A stretch of DNA of 39,484 bases from an uncultured Lachnospiraceae bacterium. GTDB taxonomy: Bacteria > Bacillota > Clostridia > Lachnospirales > Lachnospiraceae. The stretch's first letter is position 1, and the number at the start of each line of letters is the position of its first letter. The position numbers and the translations under genes were made by a program. The notes below the pieces were generated by a model, which ran no database searches, had not been told where the DNA came from, and worked only from the letters and a program-made list of their open reading frames with translations. Location: the NCBI GenBank assembly GCA_947570615.1, contig CANOVJ010000037.1, positions 1-39,484 of the forward strand, read 5' to 3'. Shown here piece after piece: positions 24,096 through 32,879 of the stretch.

Positions 24096-25934
24096 TTATT
24101 TTTCCCTTCCAAACGCATCCTCCACGGCCTCCTCCTGGAACTGTCTGGTGTACAGATTGTAGTAAGCGCCCTTCCTGGCGATCAGCTCCGGATGCGTACC
24201 CTGCTCGATAATCTTACCGTCGTGTACCACCAGGATCACGTCCGCCTGGCGTATGGTAGAAAGACGATGGGCGATAACGAAGGAGGTACGTCCCTTCATG
24301 AGATGCTCGATGGCGTCCTGGATCAGCTTTTCGGTCACGGTGTCGATGGAGGAGGTAGCCTCATCCAGCACAAAAATGCGGGGATCCGCAAGAATCGCCC
24401 TGGCAAAGGAGAGGAGCTGCTTTTCTCCGGTTGAGAGCAGATCTCCCCCTTCTCCCACATCGCTCTCATACCCCTTGTCCATGCGGGCAATGACGCTGTC
24501 CGCCGACACGCTCCTGACGGCCGCCTCGATCTGCTCCATGGTTGCGTCCGGGTTTCCGTAGCGCAGATTTTCCAGCACGGTACCGGAGAAGAGATGGGGC
24601 GTCTGCAATACATAGCCGATGTTGCTGTGGAGCCAGAGCTGGGAACGCTCTCTGGCGTCCCTGCCGTCGATCAGAATCCGCCCCGATGTGGGTTCAAAAA
24701 AGCGGCAGACCAGATTCACCAGGGTGGATTTGCCCGCGCCGGTCTCCCCCACGATGGCCACATTGGTCCCCTGGGGCACATGGAGATTGAAATGCTCCAG
24801 CACATACTCGTCCCCGTCCGGGTACTTAAAGGACACATCCTCGAAGGTGATATCCCCATGGAGCGGTTCCCAGTTTTCCTTCCTGGGCTCGAAGGAATCG
24901 CCGTATTTTTCCTCCACCTCGGGGGTGTCTCTCACGTCGGAGCGGGTCTCCATCAGTCGGGTGAAGCGCTCCACATTGACCTGAACGGTGATCAGATCGG
25001 AGATGGCCCGGACAATCCACTGCACCGGCTCCATCATGCCCAGCGCATAGGACATGAATACGGACAGGGTTCCGATTTCGATCACCCCCTGCAGGGTGAT
25101 GATCCCGCCCCGCCACAGCACCAGCGCCAGCGCCAGCGAGGAGGAAAAGGAGATCATGGAGGAAAACAGGGCGCGGTAATGCATGGCGTGTACGGAGGTC
25201 TTCTTCATCTCAGCGGTGGTCCCGTTGAAATCCTCTTCCATTTTTTCCTCGATCACCAGCGTTTTGGTGGTCCTGGCGCCGGTGATGCCCTCATTGAAAT
25301 TGCCGGTGATCCGGGAGTTGATTTCCCGGATCCGGCGGTTTAAAAACACCAGCTTTTTCTGGAAAAAGGCGGCCGCCAGCGCGGTCAGCGGCACGATGGC
25401 CAGCACCCACAGGGCCAGCCGGAAATTGATGGAGAGCATGACTGCCACAGCGCCCAGGATATAGGACATATTCCAGATGCCGTCCATCAGCCCCCAGGAC
25501 ACCAGAGAGCCGATCCGGTTGGTATCGCTCATGACCCTGGCGTGAATATAGCCCACGCTGTTCTGGTTGTAATAGGAAAAGGCCAGCGTCTGCAAATGAT
25601 TAAAGCTGGCCCGCTTCATGTCCCGGCCCACATACAGCTCGATCTGGCTGGCCTGCCAGGCCGAGATGGTGTTGGCCGCCACCTGAAAGGCCAGGACCGC
25701 TATGTAGGCCGCGATAAAGCTCCCCAGACCGTCCAGCGTCCCGCGGATGATGAAATTGTTCAGCGCATAGCGCTGAAAGAGCGGCAGGATAATGTCTACC
25801 AGCCCGCCCAGAAGCCCCAGAATCACCATACAGAAGATGATGGGACGGTAGGGCTTTAAGTAGGGAAGCAGCTTATTAATGCCAAACCAGGGCAGAGATA
25901 CATATTCCTTCTGTTCGTCTTTTTTATGCGCCAT
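24096..25934 (-). CDS. Heterodimeric ABC exporter, subunit with the catalytic Walker B
   Basis: A 612-residue half-transporter with a six-helix membrane domain (about 30-330) and an ATPase domain (about 370-612). It has Walker A GETGAGKST, Walker B FVLDEATSSID with the catalytic Glu E525, and H-loop IAHRLSTI. The signature motif is changed to LSTGE (500-504) instead of LSGGQ. Its partner has a normal signature but lacks the catalytic Glu, so the two complete one good and one degenerate site, as in TM287/288- and BmrCD-type drug exporters. The ATG at 25934 overlaps the partner gene by 11 bases. The substrate is unknown; drugs, lipids or peptides are possible. Confidence 0.93.
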   Translation of the reverse strand: MAHKKDEQKEYVSLPWFGINKLLPYLKPYRPIIFCMVILGLLGGLVDIILPLFQRYALNNFIIRGTLDGLGSFIAAYIAVLAFQVAANTISAWQASQIELYVGRDMKRASFNHLQTLAFSYYNQNSVGYIHARVMSDTNRIGSLVSWGLMDGIWNMSYILGAVAVMLSINFRLALWVLAIVPLTALAAAFFQKKLVFLNRRIREINSRITGNFNEGITGARTTKTLVIEEKMEEDFNGTTAEMKKTSVHAMHYRALFSSMISFSSSLALALVLWRGGIITLQGVIEIGTLSVFMSYALGMMEPVQWIVRAISDLITVQVNVERFTRLMETRSDVRDTPEVEEKYGDSFEPRKENWEPLHGDITFEDVSFKYPDGDEYVLEHFNLHVPQGTNVAIVGETGAGKSTLVNLVCRFFEPTSGRILIDGRDARERSQLWLHSNIGYVLQTPHLFSGTVLENLRYGNPDATMEQIEAAVRSVSADSVIARMDKGYESDVGEGGDLLSTGEKQLLSFARAILADPRIFVLDEATSSIDTVTEKLIQDAIEHLMKGRTSFVIAHRLSTIRQADVILVVHDGKIIEQGTHPELIARKGAYYNLYTRQFQEEAVEDAFGREK

Positions 25935-27795
25935 GTGCTGCCACCTCCTCCGGCAAAGTCATCTGCATATCGTAAATATGGCGGTAGATGCCGTTCTTTT
26001 TCATCAGCTCCTCATGTGATCCCAGCTCGACAATCCGCCCTTTGTCCAGCACCAGGATATTTTCCGCCTGCATCAGGGTTGTGACCCGGTGAGAGATCAG
26101 GATCACCGTGGAGCCGCCCAGATTCTTTTTCAGCGCCTGCCTTATCCTTGCGTCTGTCTCCGAGTCCACCGCGGAGAGGGAGTCGTCAAACACCATGATG
26201 GGCGTGCGCTGGGTCAGCATGCGGGCGATGGCGGTGCGCTGCTTCTGTCCGCCGGAGAGGGTGACGCCCCGCTCTCCCACGACGGTGTCGTATCCATTGG
26301 TGAAGTCACAGATCGCCTCGTCCACACAGGCAATGGAGGCCGCCCAGCGGATATCGGACAGGCTCATGTTCCGGCGGGTAATACCGATGTTTTCCGCAAT
26401 CGTGCGGGAAAAGAGGAACGACTCCTGGAGCACCATCCCGATATGGGAACGCACCCAGCTTCCCTTCATATCCGCGATATCCACGCCGCCGATGGTGATG
26501 CGCCCGTTTTCCGGCGGAAGGTCATAAAGCCGGTTGAGCAGATACATCAGGGTGGATTTGCCGGAGCCGGTTCCACCCAGGATCCCGAAGGTGGTCCCCT
26601 GCGGAATCTTAAAGCTGATATCGGAGAGCACCGGCGCGCCTGCGTAGGAGAAGGACACATTCCGGAACTCAATATCCCCGTGCATGTCCGGCATACCGTT
26701 ATCCCGTATATCGGCCCCGCTCCTTACGGCCCCCGGTATGTCCGTCTCTGCGGCGGAGTTCATAATATAACGGATTCGTTCGATGGAGACTCCGGCCTTA
26801 CTCATCTCGGCGATCATCCTCCCCAGGGAACGCACCGGCCAGGTCAGCATGGAATTGTAGGAGATAAAGGCAATAAACTCGCCGGCCGTCATGCTTCCCC
26901 TGACGCAGAAGACCGCGCCGAGAATCACGATCAGCATGACCTGGAGGCCGGAGATCAGATCTCCCGCGCCCCAGAACAGAGCCAGAAACCGGCAGAGCCG
27001 AAGCCACAGGTTGGTGTAGATATTGTTCTGCTTTTCAAAACGGTCTTTCTCGTATTTCTCCCGTCCAAAGGCCCGCACCACCCGCACGCCGGTGAGATTT
27101 TCCTGGGCTATGGTGGACAGGATCCCCTCGTTCTCATCGCATTTCATGAACTCGCTGCCGATTTTGGAGTGAAAATAGGCAGAGTAGGCGATGATGATGG
27201 GAAGGGACGCCAGAGCCACCAGGGTGAGCCTGGGATTCATGGAAAACATGAAAGCCAGGGACAGAACAATCAGGATGACGATACGAAAGACCGACGTAAG
27301 CTGCTCGGACACAAAGTTCTTGACCATGTCCACGTCGGAGGTACAGCGCTGGATAATGTCCCCGGTCTGATTCTGCATATGCCATGAAAAAGGAAGCCGC
27401 TGAATATGAGAAAACAGGCGGTTGCGCATGGTCTCCACCAGCCCCTCCGCCCCCTTCGCGTTAAAGAGCATGAACAGATATCGGAAAGCCACAGATAAAA
27501 GCGCCAGAAGCAGGATCAGTCCCCCGATCAGCCACAGATGCCCGCGCAGATATTCCACGCCGCCCATCCGGCCGATCAGATTCCTGAGAAACTCCGGCAC
27601 GTTCAGCTCGTTGTCCCCCAGGATACAGTCAACGGTAGTCCGTATCAGCTGAGGCGAGAGCATATCCAGCCCCGTCACGCACAGCGCGGAAAGAATGCTG
27701 ATCACAAAATATCGGATGCTCCCGCGCAGAAAATCCAGAATCAGAGAGACCTTTGTATAGGGCTGACGCCCCGCCTCAGGTTTATTCGTACACAT
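25924..27795 (-). CDS. Heterodimeric ABC exporter, subunit with degenerate Walker B
   Basis: A 623-residue half-transporter of the same type as its partner: a six-helix membrane domain (about 25-330) and an ATPase domain with Walker A GGTGSGKST, canonical signature LSGGQKQR (513-520) and H-loop ISHRVTTL. Walker B reads MVFDDSLSAVD, with Asp (D538) replacing the catalytic Glu, the hallmark of the degenerate site in asymmetric exporters. The ATG at 27795 has AGGAGG twelve bases upstream. It lies 45 bases behind the GntR regulator and could be read from the amino acid operon, but its own promoter was not identified. Confidence 0.93.
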   Translation of the reverse strand: MCTNKPEAGRQPYTKVSLILDFLRGSIRYFVISILSALCVTGLDMLSPQLIRTTVDCILGDNELNVPEFLRNLIGRMGGVEYLRGHLWLIGGLILLLALLSVAFRYLFMLFNAKGAEGLVETMRNRLFSHIQRLPFSWHMQNQTGDIIQRCTSDVDMVKNFVSEQLTSVFRIVILIVLSLAFMFSMNPRLTLVALASLPIIIAYSAYFHSKIGSEFMKCDENEGILSTIAQENLTGVRVVRAFGREKYEKDRFEKQNNIYTNLWLRLCRFLALFWGAGDLISGLQVMLIVILGAVFCVRGSMTAGEFIAFISYNSMLTWPVRSLGRMIAEMSKAGVSIERIRYIMNSAAETDIPGAVRSGADIRDNGMPDMHGDIEFRNVSFSYAGAPVLSDISFKIPQGTTFGILGGTGSGKSTLMYLLNRLYDLPPENGRITIGGVDIADMKGSWVRSHIGMVLQESFLFSRTIAENIGITRRNMSLSDIRWAASIACVDEAICDFTNGYDTVVGERGVTLSGGQKQRTAIARMLTQRTPIMVFDDSLSAVDSETDARIRQALKKNLGGSTVILISHRVTTLMQAENILVLDKGRIVELGSHEELMKKNGIYRHIYDMQMTLPEEVAAHGA

Positions 27796-27840
27796 GGTGT
27801 CAACTTTCCTCCTGTCAAAATGAATGTCAGCCGCATCGGC

Positions 27841-28488
27841 CTATGTCCTGATATCCTCCTGCAAAGTCCTGACGCTCTTTTCAAGATCTCTTTGGCACAG
27901 CGCCTCATAAACCTTCCTGTGAGGCGCCGCGCCGCACTCCTTTTCCACCGTATACAGACAGTGGCAGTGGAGCTGGGCACAGATTCTTTTCTGCATCTGC
28001 AGGCTTTCCTTAAGAAACCGGTTCAGGGTCTGATTGCCGGCAAAGGAGGCCAGCAACAGATGGAATGCAGCGTTTTCCTCCCAGATCCTCCAGGTGTCCC
28101 CCACCGTCTCATCTGCCTCCTTCTTCTCAATCTGCTGCCGGATTTCCTCCAGATGGCTGCTCACAATATTTTCGAAACCTGCCCGCAGCGCTTCCGTCTC
28201 CAGCAGCACCCTGATTTCAGTTACCTCCCTGGCTTCCTTTTCCCCCATCTGCACTACCATATAGCCGCATCTGGGCAGACACCGCAGGACATTCTCATTG
28301 CACAGCCTGATCAGCGCCTCTCTCACCGGTGCTTTGCTCACGCCGAACTTTTCCACCAGACACCCTTCTGTCAGGAGCAGTTCCTTTTCCTGCCCGTTTC
28401 GAAGGATAATCGCCAGAATCTCGTCATAGATCCTGTCCGTCAGGGATTCTTTTTTCAGATTGGAAAGCCCGTCCAATGTCGTTTTCAT
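27841..28488 (-). CDS. GntR-family regulator with FCD effector domain
   Basis: A 215-residue regulator with a GntR winged helix (about 15-80, including VEKFGVSKAPVREALIRL) and a helical FCD ligand-binding domain (about 90-210). FadR/FCD members respond to small organic acids or amino-acid-related compounds. It is the last gene of the amino acid uptake operon, 29 bases after the binding protein gene, and so probably senses the imported solute and represses the operon. That link is inferred from position. No perfect operator palindrome was recognised near the operon promoter. Confidence 0.9.
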   Translation of the reverse strand: MKTTLDGLSNLKKESLTDRIYDEILAIILRNGQEKELLLTEGCLVEKFGVSKAPVREALIRLCNENVLRCLPRCGYMVVQMGEKEAREVTEIRVLLETEALRAGFENIVSSHLEEIRQQIEKKEADETVGDTWRIWEENAAFHLLLASFAGNQTLNRFLKESLQMQKRICAQLHCHCLYTVEKECGAAPHRKVYEALCQRDLEKSVRTLQEDIRT

Positions 28489-28517
28489 GCTGATCGCCCC
28501 GCTCCTTTCAAAGTGCT

Positions 28518-29456
28518 TTATTCCGCTTTGGAAATATCAACGCCAAAGTACTTTTCAGAGAGAGCGGAGAGCTCGCCGGACTGCGCCAGCTCCTCCAGCG
28601 CGCCGTTGATGGCCTCTAACAGGGCGGCGCTCTCCTGCCCCTTGCGGACAGGGATGGCCGCCTGGGTGGCCTCGGGAGCCAGGAGCGCGATCTTAATGTC
28701 AGCGTCGGGATGGGCCTTCATATAATCGTAGTAGGTGACCTCCGCGTTCAAAGTAGCGTCGATCCGTCCGGAAAGAAGCAGCTCAAAGGTCTGATTCAGG
28801 TCATCCACTCCGGTGACCTGCGCCCCGTACTGCTCCGCCACCTCGGCGTAGGTGCTGGAGATGGTGTTGGCGGTGTGTTTGCCGTTTAAGTCCTCCATGG
28901 AGCTGATCTCTTCATTGTCGCCGCTCACAATAATCGCCGTGCGGTTGTAGGCATAGGGCTCGGAAAAATCATATTTTTGCGCCCTCTCCGGGGTAATGTC
29001 CACGCCGTTTACCATAATGTCGTACCGGCCCGAGTCCAGTCCGGCCAGCAGGCCGTCCCACTCTCCCTCCACAAAGACCGCCTCCACTCCCAGCTTTTCC
29101 GCGATCTTCTTCGCAATCTCCACATCGTAGCCCACCAGCTCGTCGCTCTCGTCATGGTAGGTCCAGGGCGCCCATGTGCCCTCCATGGCCACCACGATTT
29201 CTCCCTTTTCCTGTATCTTCGCCAGCAGATCGTCCGCTCCCTGCGCTTCGTTTTCCTCTCCCGCCGCGTTATTTGTCTCTGCAGCGTCTTCCGCCTCTGC
29301 GGCGTCCTGTCCGCCGTTCTCCTGCGTCCCGGCTTCAGACACATTCGCCGCGTCGGAGGACGCCTCCTTCTGTCCTGCGCCCTGTCCGCATCCGGTCAGC
29401 GCGAGGGTAAGCGTCACAGCGATCGTCATCATGGCTGCTGTCAGTTTCTTTTTCAT
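28518..29456 (-). CDS. Amino acid ABC transporter substrate-binding lipoprotein
   Basis: A 312-residue lipoprotein. It has a signal peptide with lipobox ALTGC (Cys23), a low-complexity Ala/Glu/Asp/Asn linker (about 25-75), then a family 3 solute-binding domain with GYDVEIAKKIAEKL, DGLLAGLDSGRYDIMVNGV and PERAQKYDFSEPY. This family binds polar amino acids such as cystine, glutamine, histidine or arginine; the exact ligand cannot be told. A good AGGAGG site precedes the ATG at 29456. The gene is separated from the ATPase gene by a twin hairpin repeat, a plausible way to keep binding protein mRNA abundant. Confidence 0.93.
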   Translation of the reverse strand: MKKKLTAAMMTIAVTLTLALTGCGQGAGQKEASSDAANVSEAGTQENGGQDAAEAEDAAETNNAAGEENEAQGADDLLAKIQEKGEIVVAMEGTWAPWTYHDESDELVGYDVEIAKKIAEKLGVEAVFVEGEWDGLLAGLDSGRYDIMVNGVDITPERAQKYDFSEPYAYNRTAIIVSGDNEEISSMEDLNGKHTANTISSTYAEVAEQYGAQVTGVDDLNQTFELLLSGRIDATLNAEVTYYDYMKAHPDADIKIALLAPEATQAAIPVRKGQESAALLEAINGALEELAQSGELSALSEKYFGVDISKAE

Positions 29457-29490
29457 TTTTAAAATCCTCCTGATTTTTTGTTATTATTTA

Positions 29491-29563
29491 CATAAGGATG
29501 ACCGGCCCGGCCTGGCATCCATTGTCAACATAAGGATGGCTGGCCCGGCCTGACATCCGTTGT
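29491..29563 (-). repeat. Two tandem 35-base hairpin repeats between ATPase and binding protein genes
   Basis: Two copies (29491-29525 and 29529-29563) differ at only four of 35 positions. Each carries GGATG and CATCC ends with a GGCCGGGCC-like centre, so each can fold into a hairpin in the transcript. They start directly after the ATPase stop codon and end before the binding protein ribosome site. Confidence 0.8.
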
Positions 29564-30313
29564 TTATGCTCCATACTGTCCGTCTCCCAGATTCGCCAGA
29601 AACGCCTTCGTCCTCTCCTGCCCGGGATGGCTGAAAAACTCTCCGGCCGCAGCCTGTTCCACGATAACGCCATCCTCCATAAAGATCACCTGGCTGGACA
29701 CATTGCGGGCAAATCCCATCTCGTGGGTGACCACCAGCATAGTCATGCCCTCGTCCGCCAGCTGACGCATGACGGAGAGCACCTCGCCGGTGAGCTCCGG
29801 ATCCAGGGCGGAGGTGGGCTCGTCAAAATAGATGATCTCCGGATCCGTGGCCATGGCCCTGGCGATGGCCACCCGCTGCTGCTGTCCTCCCGAGAGCTGC
29901 CAGGGATAGTAGTCGTATCGATCCGAAAGCCCCACCTTATCCAGGGCCCTGGCCGCAATCTCCCTGGCCTGCGGTTTCGGAACCTTTCTGGCGATCACCA
30001 GCCCCTCCATCACGTTCTGGATCGCCGTCCTGTTGAGAAAGAGGTTGTAATTCTGAAACACAAAGGCGGTCTTTTTCCGCAGGGCACGTATCTCCTTCCG
30101 GGAAATACTGTCCAGCTGAAAGCTCTCGCCGTCAAACTCCATGGTTCCGGCGTCCGCCGACTCCAGAAAATTAAGACACCGCAGCAGGGTGGTCTTCCCG
30201 CTGCCGCTGGGCCCCAGGATGGCCACCACGTCCCCCTGGTTAACCTGCAGGTCGATCCCCTTTAAAACCTGCAGCGGCCCGAAGGCCTTTCTGATCCCCT
30301 GGATCTTCAGCAT
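29564..30313 (-). CDS. Polar amino acid ABC transporter ATP-binding protein
   Basis: A 249-residue ATPase of the GlnQ/HisP/TcyC type, powering uptake with the adjoining permease and binding protein. It has Walker [11 protein letters not shown]-loop FVFQNYNLF, signature [15 protein letters not shown], Walker [18 protein letters not shown] and H-loop [10 protein letters not shown], all intact. A GTG at 30319 would also be possible, but the ATG at 30313, about nine bases after a run of Gs, starts at the family-typical MLKIQ. It lies 2 bases past the permease stop, so the genes are tightly coupled. Confidence 0.94.
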   Translation of the reverse strand: MLKIQGIRKAFGPLQVLKGIDLQVNQGDVVAILGPSGSGKTTLLRCLNFLESADAGTMEFDGESFQLDSISRKEIRALRKKTAFVFQNYNLFLNRTAIQNVMEGLVIARKVPKPQAREIAARALDKVGLSDRYDYYPWQLSGGQQQRVAIARAMATDPEIIYFDEPTSALDPELTGEVLSVMRQLADEGMTMLVVTHEMGFARNVSSQVIFMEDGVIVEQAAAGEFFSHPGQERTKAFLANLGDGQYGA

Positions 30314-30315
30314 AC

Positions 30316-30996
30316 TCACTCACCCCCCTTTTTCGTATGGGTACTCAGACGCTTTTCCCCCATGCGCTGCAGACCGGTGAGCAGGGTGGAAAAGAGCAGA
30401 TAGATCAGCCCGACCTCTATGTACAGAAGCAGGGGCTCGTAGGTCCGTGCCACGATCCGCTGAGTTACCATAAACATTTCCGTCACTGTGATATTGGCCG
30501 CCAGGGAGGTGTCCTTGACCATGGCGATCAGCGAGTTCGACAGGGGCGGAAAGGCCGTGCGCATGGCCTGTGGGAGGATGATGCGCCTGATGATCTGCAG
30601 ATATGTCATTCCGGCACAGTAGCCCGCCTCCATCTGCCCTACAGGGACAGCCTCCAGGGCGGCCCGGATGGATTCCGCACAGTAGGCTCCCTCGTTGAGT
30701 GAAAACACCAGAACTGCCGCCGGAAACGGCTCGATGAGGACCCCCACATTGGGCAGCCCGTAAAACACCACGAAAAGCTGGACCAGCAGAGGCGTTCCCC
30801 GAAACACCCAGATATAAAACCGGGCCAGTTGTTTGAACACTCTCACATTGGCGAACTGCACCAGAGCCACGCACACCGCTATCACCAGCGCCAGCGAAAA
30901 GGCGATTACCGTCAGCGGAATGGTCATTGTCAGGCCCGGCAGCAGAATTTTCCAGAACGAGTCCGCAAAAAGGCTCCAGAGTCTTCCGTCACTCAT
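30316..30996 (-). CDS. Polar amino acid ABC transporter permease
   Basis: A 226-residue membrane protein of the HisMQ/TcyB type with five predicted helices. The EAA loop that docks the ATPase is visible as [20 protein letters not shown] (about 114-133), followed by [10 protein letters not shown]. The N-terminal [19 protein letters not shown] is typical of the family. A single permease gene suggests a homodimeric channel. It is the first gene of a permease-ATPase-binding protein-GntR operon. GAGGAG lies upstream of the ATG at 30996, with a clear promoter further up. Confidence 0.94.
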   Translation of the reverse strand: MSDGRLWSLFADSFWKILLPGLTMTIPLTVIAFSLALVIAVCVALVQFANVRVFKQLARFYIWVFRGTPLLVQLFVVFYGLPNVGVLIEPFPAAVLVFSLNEGAYCAESIRAALEAVPVGQMEAGYCAGMTYLQIIRRIILPQAMRTAFPPLSNSLIAMVKDTSLAANITVTEMFMVTQRIVARTYEPLLLYIEVGLIYLLFSTLLTGLQRMGEKRLSTHTKKGGE

Positions 30997-31050
30997 AGTT
31001 AATCATCTCCTCTGATTTCTGATATGATCAGTAATATGATTCCACGTCAT

Positions 31051-31079
31051 ATAATAGTACACATCAGATGAGAATGCAA
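31051..31079 (-). promoter_or_regulatory. Promoter of the amino acid uptake operon
   Basis: On the minus strand, TTGCAT (31074-31079), 17 bases, TATTAT (31051-31056). About 50 bases of leader follow, with the sequence ATATGAT occurring twice (near 31022-31039), which could be part of a regulator site. Confidence 0.7.
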
Positions 31080-31131
31080 CCCTTTTTTGAAATCAGGAGG
31101 AAATTGCGCATATCTTCTTCCCTTCGCATGG

Positions 31132-31167
31132 CAGGACCAGGAATCTGTTCTGAGATTCCTGGTCCTG
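31132..31167. terminator. Perfect 15-base-pair hairpin
   Basis: CAGGACCAGGAATCT (31132-31146) pairs fully with AGATTCCTGGTCCTG (31153-31167) around a 6-base loop. It lies between the end of the AAA-ATPase-like gene and the amino acid operon promoter. No T-tract follows on either strand, so it may act as an mRNA-end stabiliser or a non-classical terminator. The 243-base gap 30997-31239 holds only this and the promoter. Confidence 0.65.
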
Positions 31168-31239
31168 AACTCTGTTTATACTGCTCTGTCAGCCTTCAAA
31201 TTCCGCGTCCCGTCAGAAGAGTTGCATAAACTTCTCTGC

Positions 31240-32823
31240 TCACATGCCTCTCCGGCATATATACTTCTCAATCTTACAGGTATGCTTCTTATTCCTGGCA
31301 TCATAATTGATGCCCACAAGCAGAATGTCTCCGCCATAGTTCTTAAACACCTGTGGATAATCATTTCCTTTTATCTGACTTATAGCTCCCGAATCTGTCT
31401 TATTCCATTTCAGTTCCACCAGGATCACCGGCATGGACGAATTTCTTTTAGGAATAAACGCTATATCTGCAAAGCCGTGACCTGATGGCAGCTCATCCAC
31501 CGTTATATATTCATCCATGCAACTGATATACGCAATTCGGATCGTGCTGCGAAGCGCTTCCTCGTTGTTATAAGAAATTGGCGCGGCGCTGGTTTTGTGC
31601 GCTTCTTCAATCGCTTTGGCAACCGCTTCCTCATCCCTTTCCAGCGTCTTTCTCAACAGGTTGTCTGAATTTTCTATGAGCCTGGCGATTTCCCTGTGCC
31701 TTCCTGCAACTACTGCGCGGACAAATTCCTGTTTTACCTCTTCATTTGGAATATATGCCTGTTTTTGTACGGTATCATACGCAAGATATCCAAGATGGAT
31801 CAGCAGCGTAAGCACGTCATCCTTTCTCCTGATATTTGTCATATCGTTCTGGAAGGTTCCCACATCAACTGACACCCGTTCTCCTCCAAGCATCTGTACA
31901 ATGGCTTCCTTCAGGCCGTCCTCATTTAAGTCAATATAAAGCTTAAGAGATTCATAGGTTTCCGTCCTCGCCCAATAGCTTCCAAATTCCTCTCTTGCGA
32001 TCGCTTCAATAACGGAACCGGGGCTGTATACAGATTCCAGATGCCGAAAGGAATACCCATCATACCAGTGTTTCATCTGTTCAAAATCCACATGATATCT
32101 TTTACATAATTCCAGCACTTCAGGCTCTGTAAATCCTATATATCTGACCAGATTTCCCGGACTGAGCATCGTGTACTCCCTGAAATCGGAGACTGCCGAC
32201 TGGTTGCCATATTTTTTGATGGGAAGGATACCTGTCATATAGGCCGCTTCAAATATTACGTCCGTCCAGCTGCTTTTAAACAGACTTCTCAGAAGATCAA
32301 TATACTCCTTCTGCAGCTTTTCATCATCTTTGGCCTCACGGAAAAGAGCGTCCCATTCGTCTATAATCATAATGAATTTGTTCCCTGTTTCCTGCGTAAC
32401 ACGAAACAGGGTGTCCGCCAGGGTATGATCCTTTCTGATATCAGGATATGTTTCCTGTACCTCCTCCACAACCGCATTGTTAATATCCTTCACAACATCG
32501 CTTATATCTGAGGCCTTTGATATAAAAAGAGTGATATCCAGACAGATCACATCGTATTTATTCAGATATTCCTCATAAGAAACATCCTTTGAAATATTCA
32601 GTCCTTCAAACAGCCCCCGTGAATCACAGCTTTTATCATAATATGCACACAGCATTTTTGCCGCAAACGACTTTCCAAAACGCCGTGGCCTGCTGACGCA
32701 GGTGAGCTTTCTGCTCGTCCCAAGGGTGCTGTTTATAAACGAAATCATTTCAGTTTTGTCAACATAAATATCCTTCGTCATTGATGTAAATCCGGAATTT
32801 CCAATATTCAGATATTTCCCCAC
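31240..32823 (-). CDS. AAA-ATPase-like protein with C-terminal PD-(D/E)XK nuclease domain (PF09820/DUF1703 type)
   Basis: A 527-residue protein of a family abundant in Lachnospiraceae and Bacteroidetes. The N-terminal ATPase domain has the family's modified P-loop SRPRRFGKS (44-52) and Walker B FIMIIDEWDAL (150-160). The C-terminal PDDEXK_9 domain shows GFADIAF (D near 453) and ILVELKWN (E470, K472), an intact nuclease core. Function in the family is not established; roles as a mobile or defence-related nuclease have been suggested from context. The start is GTG at 32823 with AAAGGAG ten bases upstream. The gene is more AT-rich than its neighbours, consistent with transfer. Confidence 0.88.
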   Translation of the reverse strand: MGKYLNIGNSGFTSMTKDIYVDKTEMISFINSTLGTSRKLTCVSRPRRFGKSFAAKMLCAYYDKSCDSRGLFEGLNISKDVSYEEYLNKYDVICLDITLFISKASDISDVVKDINNAVVEEVQETYPDIRKDHTLADTLFRVTQETGNKFIMIIDEWDALFREAKDDEKLQKEYIDLLRSLFKSSWTDVIFEAAYMTGILPIKKYGNQSAVSDFREYTMLSPGNLVRYIGFTEPEVLELCKRYHVDFEQMKHWYDGYSFRHLESVYSPGSVIEAIAREEFGSYWARTETYESLKLYIDLNEDGLKEAIVQMLGGERVSVDVGTFQNDMTNIRRKDDVLTLLIHLGYLAYDTVQKQAYIPNEEVKQEFVRAVVAGRHREIARLIENSDNLLRKTLERDEEAVAKAIEEAHKTSAAPISYNNEEALRSTIRIAYISCMDEYITVDELPSGHGFADIAFIPKRNSSMPVILVELKWNKTDSGAISQIKGNDYPQVFKNYGGDILLVGINYDARNKKHTCKIEKYICRRGM

Positions 32824-32879
32824 AGTCTGCCCACTCCTTTTACTGTCTGCGCTCCCGCCTCCTGCCGCATTTGCCCGAA

